Positions 1 through 8,349 of a DNA stretch of 29,844 nt are shown here, one piece after another. Source of the DNA: Acrasis kona (lineage: Eukaryota; Heterolobosea; Eutetramitea; Acrasida; Acrasidae). Location of the stretch: the NCBI GenBank assembly GCA_026419775.2, contig JAOPGA020000478.1, positions 1 to 29,844 on the forward strand. The letters are read 5' to 3'. Both the position numbers and the translations under genes were made by a program. How positions within the stretch are numbered: position 1 is the stretch's first letter; every line of letters begins with the position of its first letter. The notes under the pieces were generated by a model that saw nothing but the letters and a program-made list of their open reading frames with translations, searched no databases and was not told the DNA's origin.

Positions 1-770
1 CATATTAAAAACGGCTATGTACTAATAAATAGATCTCAGTCTTTTTCTGTAAATAAAGCCTTTTAATTGATTAACGTATTTTGATGTGATTCAATCAATT
101 TATTTTCGGTTATTCTTTATATAATTCATAACTCATTTTCCATATGACTACATCATAAAGATAAGAAAAAATCGGTTGGTATGTAGAAGAGGGGAAGATT
201 GTAGAACTGCTACTCAATGCAGCACATTAACAACGCACTTTACAATCCCGATTTGGAAGCTCAATAAATAGCAGCGTCTCAATAAAAACAAAATTGAAAT
301 TCAAAAACGTGAACATTTTGAAGCAAACGGCATCAAGTATGTTGTCATCAGAAAGCCCAAACACTAACCGCACATGTTTAGGATGCTTCACAACTGTCAG
401 TCAGTATTAGTACACCCAAGGATATGCCAAAAGAAAGCCCTGTGCTAGATATTTGGTGTGGTTGAAACACAAGTCCTATAAGAATGTCATTGTAGACAAG
501 CAAAAATCTTGAGGGGGAGAGGCCAAAGAAGAAGAGAAAGACCAAGAAGAGTAGTAATGTTGTTGAGCAAGTAATTGTGGCAGCATAGACCATGAAAGAA
601 AACACGTATGTGCAAGAAATGTGGTAATTTATTGACAAAAGAATACCACACATTCAAGGGGAGAAAACCACTGTGTAAATAAAAATTGTAAAGTTTTAAT
701 TTTAAACCTTCCAAGACATTAACAAGAAATGAAGAAGTTTGAGCTGCAGTTGACATCAAACAATTGTAAC
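1..770 (+). mobile_element. PIF/Harbinger element, 5' fragment (copy 3)
   Basis: Bases 1-223 align almost base for base with 10969-11203, the 5' noncoding leader and first codons of the intact Harbinger element in this window. The match resumes at about 725-762 against about 11220-11260. The ATG of the transposase is followed at once by a stop because four bases present in the intact copy are missing, so this copy cannot make the normal protein. Between the two matching blocks lies a foreign 492-bp piece (see 234-715). Only the 5' end is in the window; after 762 the similarity is lost. The element's outer inverted end lies beyond the left edge. Confidence 0.8.
234..715 (+). mobile_element. 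Insertion in Harbinger copy 3 flanked by a 10-bp direct repeat
   Basis: The piece that splits Harbinger copy 3 is bounded by ACATTAACAA at 224-233 and again at 716-725, which looks like a target-site duplication. Near its right end (about 601-684) one plus-strand frame reads TRMCKKCGNLLTKEYHTF, a Cys/His-rich stretch that could be a remnant zinc-binding domain, then a stop and an AATAAA-like signal and T-rich run. Other frames hold several stops, so it is a decayed piece, possibly a retrocopy of a longer gene. I do not recognise the source. The intact Harbinger sequence differs slightly at the junction, so the duplication could also be partly chance. Confidence 0.45.
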
Positions 771-868
771 CTGAGGATAATCCTCAGACTTTTTACAAAA
801 AAAAATACGATGGAAATCCTCCGGATACCGGAGAATGAATATCTGACAAAAATCTGCCAGGTGGATTT
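771..868. other. Cluster of small perfect hairpins
   Basis: CTGAGGATAATCCTCAG (771-787) is palindromic around one base, and CTCCGGATACCGGAG (819-833) around three. A weaker AAATC...GATTT pair follows at 850-868. The stretch lies between the broken Harbinger copy and the CACTA element and has no convincing reading frame. It could be the end of a small foldback element or a chance cluster. Confidence 0.3.
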
Positions 869-1433
869 AGCGTAGGATCGACATGTTACCTCACATGAAC
901 AACGTGAAAATTGAAAATGTAACATAAAAAATAAAAGTACTTCTATTATGAACGAACAAATTTATTTTGAGGCATTTCTTGTGTACCTTTACTTGGTGAC
1001 CTTTCCTCAAGGTTTCTTTTCTTGAGTTTCCTCCTTTGCCTCATCACAGTTGTGGAAACATGTTTTTCAGATGTCTCATCAGAGCGACTAACCTCGCATG
1101 TGTCAGTTCTAGCAGGCAGTACTCCAGTGTCCACATGTACTGCAATTTGAACCACATCCTCAACCGGATCTGCTTTTTCAGAGGGAAAGTCCAATGTATC
1201 CAAGGCGGCCACATCATCATTGAAGCTACGGCCCCCAAATGAACTGTTCAGCTCAAAAGTAAACAAATCGTCCGCTACTAAAGCATCTGTTGAAAAAGTC
1301 TGCTTTAAGATTGCGACTTGGGCTTTAAACTTCTTTTGCAGCCCCCGAGGTATTCCCAAACGTTTGTTGGAGATGTCTTCGTCTGTCATGAGATCCAATA
1401 CCTCTCCGTCAATGGCCTCCGTTTGAAAAAGCT

Positions 1434-1471
1434 CTTTAAAAAGTTAAATTGGTATAAACATAATTATGTAC
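1434..1471 (-). other. Inferred 38-nt intron inside the SAM domain
   Basis: On the minus strand the exon ends CTTACAG and the intron begins GTACAT and ends TTTAAAG. Removing these 38 nt joins VSLWLQQSGLQGLTG to ELFQTEAIDGEVLDL in frame and restores a continuous SAM domain. Thirty-eight is not a multiple of three, so without removal the frame is lost. Confidence 0.55.
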
Positions 1472-2189
1472 CTGTAAGACCTTGCAGACCAGATTGTTGA
1501 AGCCACAAACTCACCTCATTGACTGAGAATGTATTCAAAGTCTTCGGCTGTGTTTGCGCCGGAGCAGCTTCTTCGGATACTTCCACAGCAACTTCTACAT
1601 CTATTGTCGCCTCTGGCTCTTGTAGTAATGACACTTCATCTTGGTTGGGTTCTTTCTATGACTCTAACCACAAGGCAACAGCAGCTTCCTCAAGATTGTC
1701 CTGCTCGTCAGGATCCTCAAATTCACCTTCGGCATCAAACCTGTTTAAGGTGTCATCGTTTCCAAGCTTGAATTTGTTAACGGTTTGTTTTACAAAAAAG
1801 CTTACTATATATGGTCTAATATCTTGGAAATGGTACCAATGTTTTGAAATGGTGTTTGGATTTTATTAGTGCCATGTATTTCTCAACCCCATAAACTTCG
1901 GATGTGATCTCGTCCATCTCAGATCTCTTATACCATATAGGACTTTTCAATTTACTAAGGAGGCGCTGCGTTCCTAAATCAGGAACTAATTTTTGGACCC
2001 GTGCAACATTTCAATAACGAGTGAGTACTCGAGCGGTGCTTTGGAGTACTTGGTTCGTTCCTGTAATACATTTCACAAGGGTACCATTAAAATCCTCCCA
2101 AGGGAGACACAAAGAAGTCCAAAGTGGGCCAAACTTCTCAACACAATTGGCTAAGTGTTTTAACAAATGAATGTTGTTTGTGCATCTAT

Positions 2190-2242
2190 CTTCTCTTAAA
2201 ATGGTTGTTAGTGTTTAGATTAACCATGTGGAAGCATCTTAC
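2190..2242 (-). other. Inferred 53-nt intron in the CACTA transposase
   Basis: On the minus strand the exon ends TTAGCAG with a strong donor GTAAGA; the acceptor ends GAGAAG. Joining gives LLAGDRCTNNIHLLKHL, which fits the family pattern in which a short loop precedes the N-hLLxHL block. Confidence 0.55.
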
Positions 2243-2950
2243 CTGCTAAAAGCATGTACCACACCTGAAATTTTGTAAGCTTTTCCTTTGCTTCTCTTAG
2301 TTGCTGTGCGGTTATACTCTCCCTAATCAATACCTGTACGGCTTCAATTAAAAATGATACCATATTGCGTGCTTCCTCTGGAATCATCGGTAGTATGACA
2401 GAGGGAAAGAAGTACACCATAAAAATTCTCAACTCAACAGCTTTGAAGGAAGTAAAATGCTCAAGTGACCTTGTGTATCTGTGGAAGTGTAGGGGCAATT
2501 TCAAGTTTATCCATTTTCTATTAATCTCACCAAGCCAAATATTCTTCTTGATGTAGAAGGTCTCCGACTTGAATTTCAGGTTTCTAAATAATGACTCAAC
2601 AACTTGTTTTGTAATTCCCTCCCATAAATTATGCATGGGATCTATTGTTATTCTGTTTGAGGTTATCTATTTTGGAAACTCACACAATTTCGGAACTGTT
2701 TGAATACCTTTGTAAGACTGATTGTTTGTAGAAATGTATTCGTAAGCTTCTTTATAATGATCTTCTGTTCTCAGGGCGCCTTCATTTTCTTTGGGTTGGT
2801 AACAAACACAATTATTACAATAAACTCCCTCTAATTCACAAAATGGACAGGCGAAGTACCCTTCAGCATTGATGTGTCCAATCATTTTTCTTTGTGCAGG
2901 GATGTCACATGTACATAGAAGAAGATACACACAACATTTTATTCTTTGAT

Positions 2951-3105
2951 TTTTTAGAAAACAGAGATAAGCCTGAAAGTTTATTGGTAGTTTTACAACC
3001 CCCGTCAATAGTTATTGATGAGTTACCTTACACAAAAAATTATATATACAAATCACCGGGAAGGTGATTGCTCGTGTTCACAGTTTGCCTTGTAAACACA
3101 TCGAG
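2951..3105 (-). mobile_element. 155-bp LINE 3' tail inserted in the CACTA gene
   Basis: This stretch is the reverse complement of 14162-14315, the last part of the LINE fragment described at 13619-14315, with the same 3' end (AATAAACTTTCAGGC ... TTTCTAAAAA). It is flanked by a 17-bp direct repeat ACATTTTATTCTTTGAT at 2934-2950 and 3106-3122. Removing the piece and one repeat rejoins the transposase frame (SRYQRIKCCVYLLLCTCDIP). This is the signature of target-primed reverse transcription with strong 5' truncation. Confidence 0.88.
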
Positions 3106-3768
3106 ACATTTTATTCTTTGATATCTGGAAAGAGGCCTCTCTACATAGTTTGGACGCAATAGACTATTGTTGAATGAGAAAGAGACACCTTGATGAAGCA
3201 TTTTCATATCATTAAGAAATGGTGACAAAAAAACAGAAAAGTTTGGCTGGCCCTGCCATAGTTCTAGTGGTAGGACATTGTGGCTAAGGTATCAAATCTT
3301 TAAGGGAAGCTCATTAATTGTGGCATACAAAACCCATATGTTCTTTAAACAAATTCCATCACTACTAATTGTTAGTGAACAACCCCCAGGCTTTCTAGTA
3401 AATCGTTCTACTCCATCATGTATGTCCGTGTACGTACCTCCACATCCTGGCTCTTGTTTGTAAAAGGTAAACATGTTGTTAACAAAATCCTTGTCATTCC
3501 ACATTTCACCAAAGAAATTCACTATAGACCTGTACATAAAGTAACTTGATTTTTTTTTGCAACTGCCACATTTGTTTGTGGGGATGTTACCATGCTCCTC
3601 ACAGTAGTAGTGTTTGGTCATTTGCTGTTGCTCAAATATAACCACATTTTCAACTTTTGTATGATTTGTTGGCAAGTTTGTGTTAGGGGCTACGTAGTTA
3701 ATTAAATTAACAAGTTGCTTGAAAAATTCATCATTGAGAGTTTGTTTGTGTTGTTGGTGAGACCCCAT

Positions 3769-3929
3769 GTTTGCAATCCTCTTGTTTATCGTCTATAGCA
3801 TAGATTCTTTCCCTCTTCTTTGCTTCATGTTTCTGAAAAAGTTGGTGGAATTGATAAACAGTTGAGTACAAAAAGTACTACTTTTTTTCTACTTCGAAAT
3901 TGTTAGAAGTAGTGACGGAAGTTTTAAAA
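3769..3929. other. CACTA 5' leader and boundary with LINE remnant
   Basis: No gene. It holds the 5' noncoding leader of the CACTA transposase (3769-3869), subterminal repeats and terminal CACTA (to 3914), and then a few bases before the LINE similarity begins. Confidence 0.5.
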
Positions 3930-4263
3930 TAGAATTATGTCAACTGTCATAAGCTTTTATAATGGTAGTACAACGATAGGACGAAATTTTGAGAGGTGTA
4001 GTAGGTCTAAGGGGTTCAAGGTTTTGGTATATGCTTCTTTCATGGACGCCGGGATTTCTTCTTCTCCTCTCAAGATTCTGGTGGCCACAATGTCTAGATG
4101 ATCATGAAATTCTGAAAATAGGGAGGTCCATACTTTGCCATGAATGCCATTGATGCTAGGAGTGCCGGAAGTATTTTCAATGGCCCCCTTCCATTCCTCG
4201 GTGGATACTGCTTTAGAGAAGGCGGAAGTGGTGTCATCAGACCAGCGTAAACAGTAATAATCA

Positions 4264-4845
4264 TCATTTCATTGTAAAAGTCAGCTGGTTGAAAATAACT
4301 TGGTGAATCTCTTTGAGAGTGGTGTCCTCTGATAATTGTACATATTCATACGCGGTATTGTGTAGAATATCGATGTTTTTTTCGGTAAAGGGAAATTGTA
4401 TGAGTTTATCACCAATGCATTTATCTAAAACTGTGTATTTGAGGAGAATCGGTTGGTGGTCAGAGTCATGGAATGTAATAACCTCGTTCAAATCTAATAC
4501 TCTAGAAGTGACCGCCGTTACGTTCGATATGCCGTATAATATATTATCAATGCAGTTTTCCGAGAATGTGGGCGAGGTTGTTGCCAAAGAGAGGTGAAAT
4601 TTGTCCATCAGATTGGTAAGGCGATGACCACGTTGTGAAGATTCATCAATCTCAACGTTGAAGTCCCCTGCGATGATAATGTCGTGTCTTTTCAATCGTG
4701 CTCCTGTAATCCATTCTTCAATTTCTTGTTCAATTTCCAAAGATTCTTGGTTTGAGGTGGTGCTGGTATCGCTTGTGGGGAGGTATGCGCAGACAATGGT
4801 GGTAGAGTGGAGTTTAAGATTAACTCTGAAATACAAACCGCTCAA
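4264..4845 (-). pseudogene. APE-type endonuclease domain of the LINE
   Basis: A 193-residue open stretch covering the C-terminal two thirds of the endonuclease that nicks target DNA to prime reverse transcription. Motifs seen: TTIVCAYLPTS, IIAGDFNVE (Asp/Asn pair), ENCIDNILYG and SDHQPILLKY (catalytic Asp-His). It belongs to the larger relic at 3930-5973; the N-terminal part of the fold lies at 4850-5160 in a different frame. Confidence 0.8.
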
Positions 4846-5180
4846 CCTTCATACGTAGAGTTCTTCTGGGAGACGGTAATTACATTGTTTTGGAATCTCT
4901 TTTTCATGATAATGAGCACTCCATGTTTCTTTTTATTTGTTAAACCATGTCCTATACATATGTAGCCGAGTTTTTCGAGACTGTGTTGGAGGGTGGGGAG
5001 TTCCAAATGGAGGTGGTGGGATTCTTGGATGCATAGAATGTCAACGTCATACCGAGTGAGGAAGTTGACAATGTTGTGGGATCGGTTTGTCTACAGTGGT
5101 TTGGTGGAAATGAGTTTACCGTTGACATTCCAGGTGGCGATGGTGATGGAGTCTTTAACCATTTTTAATGTGGGTGCTTT

Positions 5181-5360
5181 ATCATCATCAGCTCCATCTG
5201 ATGAGTGTGGTGTTTTTTTGTCATTGACTCCACCCGGTGATTGTGGCGCTACATCATCATCGAATCCACCTGGTGAATGCGGCGATGCATTATCATTGAC
5301 TCCACTTGATGAGTGCATTGCTACATCATCATCAAATCCACTTGGCGATTGTGGTGAGGT
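5181..5360 (-). repeat. Five 36-bp in-frame coding repeats
   Basis: Five units of exactly 36 bp (5181, 5217, 5253, 5289, 5325) encode 12-residue repeats of the type GFDDDVAPQSPG / GVNDKKTPHSSD. Two variants alternate, so the higher-order unit is 72 bp. They lie directly upstream of the endonuclease domain in the LINE ORF2 leader. Confidence 0.8.
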
Positions 5361-5999
5361 TTTATTGTTTGAAGATACAGATAAATGAATATTTGATGTA
5401 CTTGAGGGAGGTACATCTAAAGTAGTCGATAGAGGTGGTGTTGAAGCTGGTTGGCTATGGCTAGGTGATAATGAAGGGTCGAGTTGATTGTGAGTTGATG
5501 GTTGTGAGGGTTGAAGAGCTGTTATTGGAGGAGTACTTGATGTGGGGCTTAATGACGGTGAATGTTGAATGCTTGTTGGACTGATGGCATTGATACTCAT
5601 CAAGGATTGCTTGGTTGATGCGAGAGATAGGCTAGATGACACGCTTGGTGAAAGAGATGACACAGATGATGAAGACAACAAACTATTTGTGTCTATTGAT
5701 GATTGAGATAGGGATGAAGGTTTAAAATTTTTATCAGAACTATTGTCATCTTGATTATTCTTATTGTTAGCATTGTCATTGTCTTCTTTCTCTTCTTTTT
5801 CCTCTGTATCGTCTTTGTCATCATCGCTATCACTGTCACTGTCTTTGTTGTCATCGTCTTTATCAGCTCTGATCTTCTTTGCAAAGACTTTGATGTCATC
5901 CTGTGTTTGTTGTTCCTAGTTGTTCTTTGAAGCGGCTTTGAATTTGTAAGCCAAATTTTGATTCTTTGACATGGAGAACTTCTATAAAATCTTATTACT

Positions 6000-6850
6000 T
6001 GAAAATCTTGTTAAAAGAGATTTTTTTATAGCTATGCATACAGAACAACACGCTGGTGGTAACTTTGGTTTGCCTATTCTTATTTGTTTTAATTGACTGC
6101 TATTAAAGTAGAATTGTAAAAATTGACTTAGAAGTATAGGAGCTTGGTCAGGATGCCACAGGTACCATTACTTACGCCCAAGATTCTCCTTGTTGCTGAG
6201 TTTGTTTAGTACTGATTCCTTTGCAAAATAAAGCATATACATCTCTTCCATCACTTTTGACTTCTCTAATGAATCTTTTTATCGTGTTATGCAATTTCAG
6301 AGAATTTCTGCTCTTTAGGACATCCTGAAACAATTGTTCTACAAATAAAATCCCTCTTTCTTTTTGGTACCTTCTTTGTATAAGTTGGTTTATAATCATC
6401 AAACTTTTAAACCAGAGTTGTTTTGTTCGTATACAAATGTAAAAGGGACGCTAATGATTTCAGTGTTGATCTTAGTTGAATTCTGGACTTAATTAACTGT
6501 ATATTAATAAAGTATGCCATTGCTTTTTCCTTCAATTTAAAAAGTACACAAACAGGGCGATAAATGTCCTTGATCCACTTACTGTAGGTTGCAATTTTTT
6601 TATTGAAGTTTTTATCATTTTTAATAGATACCTCATCTTCTTTCTACTGTTGACCATGGTATTTATCATTTGTATTCTGCAAAGGCCAGTTAATTGTATT
6701 CATATATAAAAAGACACTCTTGTTCTGGGTCAAATGGAAATGGCGTAATTGTTTGGTACTGACAGCATCAGTTTTTCTAAGTAACAAAAAGACTGCAACC
6801 AAAAAAAAAGATCTTACACCATTATAATAAACGTAATATTAATTTAAATT
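6000..6850 (-). other. Decayed region, unassigned coding remnant
   Basis: The longest open stretch is 6172-6402 on the minus strand (76 residues, REVKSDGRDVYALFCKG ... STKQTQQ). Upstream on the same strand (about 6410-6800) other frames read VCVLFKLKEKAMAYFINIQ and KSRIQLRSTLKSLASL with stops between them. This looks like one decayed coding region, but I do not recognise the family; a TnpB/Fanzor-like protein was considered and not supported. A short motif at about 6546-6564 (ACACAAACAGGGCGATA) resembles 14708-14724. The rest is AT-rich without visible features. Confidence 0.3.
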
Positions 6851-7640
6851 GAGATTTACATAGAATGCACTACTCCCATGAGGGCAAACAATGTGCAAAT
6901 CGAAGTGTGGTGTTGTTGTAGGATGGCATTGAGGTCCATCAGGAGAAGTATAGTGGGAAGTAGAGGTGGCTTTGTAGGTTTAATTGGAAACAGATCACAC
7001 AAACCGTTAATTAGCGGGTCAAACTGGTGGTCTGTAACAAGATTAGTTGGGTACTGAATGTGTCTTGTTCGGGCGAAGATATGTCTCCCAAGGAGAGTAT
7101 GTTCCTTATAACAGATGTAGTTTCAGAAGTGGATTTATCACGGTCATTTAGGTATATTTTATTAAAAGCAGAGCGGATGTGGGTGTAACAGGAGTTAGAG
7201 AAGAAACTACGTAGGTCAATGACAAGTTGGTTGGTGTGGATATTACTACAAGAGTTGATATTGTTCCAAGAGAGAGATGCTGTGATCATTCAGAAAATGA
7301 TCGTTTAGGACTTTATTTATATCTTGTTTTAGTTCCGCAATGGCAATATCAACATATCTGCACTNGAGAACTAGGTGCTTAAGATCAGCATCCTGGCCAC
7401 ATAAACTACATTTCAGAAGTTCCGCTTTTTAGATATCTGTTGTAGAATTGATCACAACGTGCTTGAAGGAGGGAAAGGGCAGGGCGGTTGAGGCACATAG
7501 TGTTCCATATCATGTTCAAAATACCGTGAGGGGCTTCAGTGTGGGTGGGGAGGTTGTAGACTGTAGAGTTGGATGATCTGGGAAGATGTTTGAAAGGTAG
7601 TATTCTCTGACCAACCGAGGAATGTTGGGGCTGATGTTAA
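6850..7640 (-). pseudogene. LINE ORF2 C-terminal remnant (copy A)
   Basis: Minus-strand frames read GILNMIWNTMCLNRPALSLL and ARCDQFYNRYLKSG, then SLSWNNINSCSNIHTNQLVI, FFSNSCYTHIRSAFNKIYLN and SVIRNILSLG. This is the variable C-terminal tail of a LINE ORF2, after the RNase H domain, with the Cys-rich knuckle (about 7390-7430) decayed. The same tail occurs at 9715-9958 with moderate similarity. Frame changes and stops are frequent. A 92-residue open stretch at 7011-7289 is the best preserved part. An N base lies at 7365. Confidence 0.6.
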
Positions 7641-7835
7641 AGATATCGCCACCACGCAGAGTGAAATTAAAAGCACTGTGAACAGCTTCAATGGAGAGAT
7701 AGAGGATATCAAGAAACGCCAAACCACCTTGGAGGATCAGAAATCAAGCCGCTGAGAAGTGACATCGCAGAGCTCAAGGCCTTGTTCCGTTCACATATGG
7801 CCCTACCCCCAGCAAGCTTAGGTCCAAATAAACAC
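7640..7835 (+). pseudogene. LINE ORF1 coiled-coil remnant, opposite strand
   Basis: The plus strand reads NVGADVKDIATTQSEIK, STVNSFNGEIEDIKKRQTTL and, after a one-base frame change near 7750, SDIAELKALFRSHMALPPAS. The pattern of heptads followed by SDI..LKAL.R resembles the C-terminal coiled coil of the ORF1 at 8621-9664, where SDIKALVRDLHNLHLPTHPS occurs. It is thus probably a piece of a related LINE in the other direction. No stop-free frame longer than about 35 codons remains. Confidence 0.4.
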
Positions 7836-7930
7836 ATTTTAAGGACATTATCAACAGTTATTAATTTATAAATGCTTTCAAAAAATTCAGCAGATAAAAC
7901 ATGAATGTGAATAAAATTGGTTGATTACTT

Positions 7931-8345
7931 TTATTTTAGTCTCCTCTTTTTCACTGGTCTCTCCTCTTGGCTATTTTTCTTATTTTTAGGAGGTTTAATT
8001 GGAGTTGAAGATTTTTCAGCACCCTTTTTCACAGTGTCACCTAATGCTCTCAAGTTCGTCATTTGATCTGCCTTATTTAATATTTTTGGAATCATGGGAG
8101 GCTTAACAGGCGCAAACTTTTCAAAATAAGTATTGAAATTACCTTTCATAATTTGCATTGCATCAGGGATATAAGCATGATCATAACCTATGGATACATT
8201 AGACCCAAAGTCAACTTTATCTTCAATGCATTTTTTGATAATTGACGCATTTATCAAGGCTCTTGTACCGCATGCGGACCATCCTTCTTCTTGCTCTGGC
8301 ACATCAATTGTTCTGTATTCAAATCCAACTTTTCCAGCATTATTA
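7931..8345 (-). pseudogene. C-terminal fragment of a Ulp1-like cysteine protease
   Basis: The minus strand encodes VGFEYRTIDVPEQEEGWSAC followed by GTRALINASIIKKCIEDKVD and a Lys/Arg-rich tail (PVKKRRLK, TAA at 7931). Q..GWSACGTRALIN is the Gln-Cys block of Ulp1/C48 proteases, which cleave SUMO-like modifiers and occur in several DNA transposon families. Only the Gln-Cys end is present: the His and Asp blocks should lie about 60-120 residues upstream, where Ser/Thr/Pro-rich LINE sequence is found instead. The fragment shares its reading frame with the LINE ORF1 upstream. The basic tail looks like a nuclear localisation signal. It is not closely similar to the Ulp1 domain at 28080-28400. Confidence 0.5.
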
Positions 8346-8349
8346 GTCT

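Larger units (their letters stand above)
946..3768 (-). pseudogene. CACTA-type (Tnp2) transposase with C-terminal SAM domain
   Basis: A split minus-strand gene for a Tnp2-type DDE transposase, the nuclease that cuts and moves CACTA DNA. Reading from 3768: a CxxC-type zinc motif (CEEHGNIPTNKCGSCKK), ISSDG with the first Asp at 3358-3360, CTCDIPAQRK with the second Asp at 2904-2906, a CPFC..CNNC zinc motif, and DPMHNLWEG with Glu at 2619-2621. These residues fit the DDE triad; the block NNIHLLKHLANCVEKFGPLW and EVYGVEKYMALI follow. The C-terminus (about 1250-1520) is a SAM domain (VSLWLQQSGLQGL ... EAIDGEVLDLMTDEDI ... LGIPRG) and a basic tail ending with TAA at 946-948. Two short introns are inferred (2190-2242 and 1434-1471). 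In-frame TAG codons lie at 2667-2669 and 1656-1658, frame changes occur elsewhere, and a LINE tail splits the middle, so the copy is dead but not very old. Confidence 0.8.
937..3914 (-). mobile_element. CACTA/EnSpm-like DNA transposon
   Basis: On the minus strand the element begins CACTACTTCTAACA, ending on the plus strand at 3914. The opposite end near 937 reads GTACTTCTATTATG inward, a decayed match to the same terminal sequence. Related TACTACTT and CTACTT motifs recur just inside the right end (3870-3914), as subterminal repeats do in this superfamily. It encodes one split transposase gene covering 949-3768. I could not find a clear 2-3 bp target duplication. The low end is uncertain by perhaps 30 bp. 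Confidence 0.55.
3930..5973 (-). pseudogene. LINE ORF2 5' half: acidic/Ser leader, APE endonuclease, start of RT
   Basis: A minus-strand relic of a non-LTR retrotransposon ORF2. From ATG at about 5973 the frame reads a short basic start, an Asp/Glu-rich stretch, a Ser/Thr/Pro-rich stretch and five 12-residue repeats (5181-5360). Then comes an APE-type endonuclease: ITIATWNVNG, DILCIQESHH, IIIAGDFNVE, CIDNILYG and FHDSDHQPILL. After about 4260 the RT thumb-side region follows (GTPSINGIHGK ... EEIPASMKEAYTKTLNP ... KFRPIVVLPL) and stops near 3930, just before the CACTA end. In-frame TAG codons occur soon after the start and at 5091-5093, with a frame change near 4850. The endonuclease catalytic Asp, Asn and His are all visible. 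The rest of RT and RNase H is missing here. Confidence 0.78.

Noticed and set aside
5693-5899. A Met/Thr/Lys-rich minus-strand ORF.
   Set aside because: It is the wrong frame of the Asp/Glu-rich LINE ORF2 leader, which continues in frame into the Ser-rich region and endonuclease.
6172-6402. TnpB/Fanzor-like protein remnant.
   Set aside because: Only a vague pattern; no RuvC Asp/Glu motifs and no zinc ribbon pair could be found in any frame.
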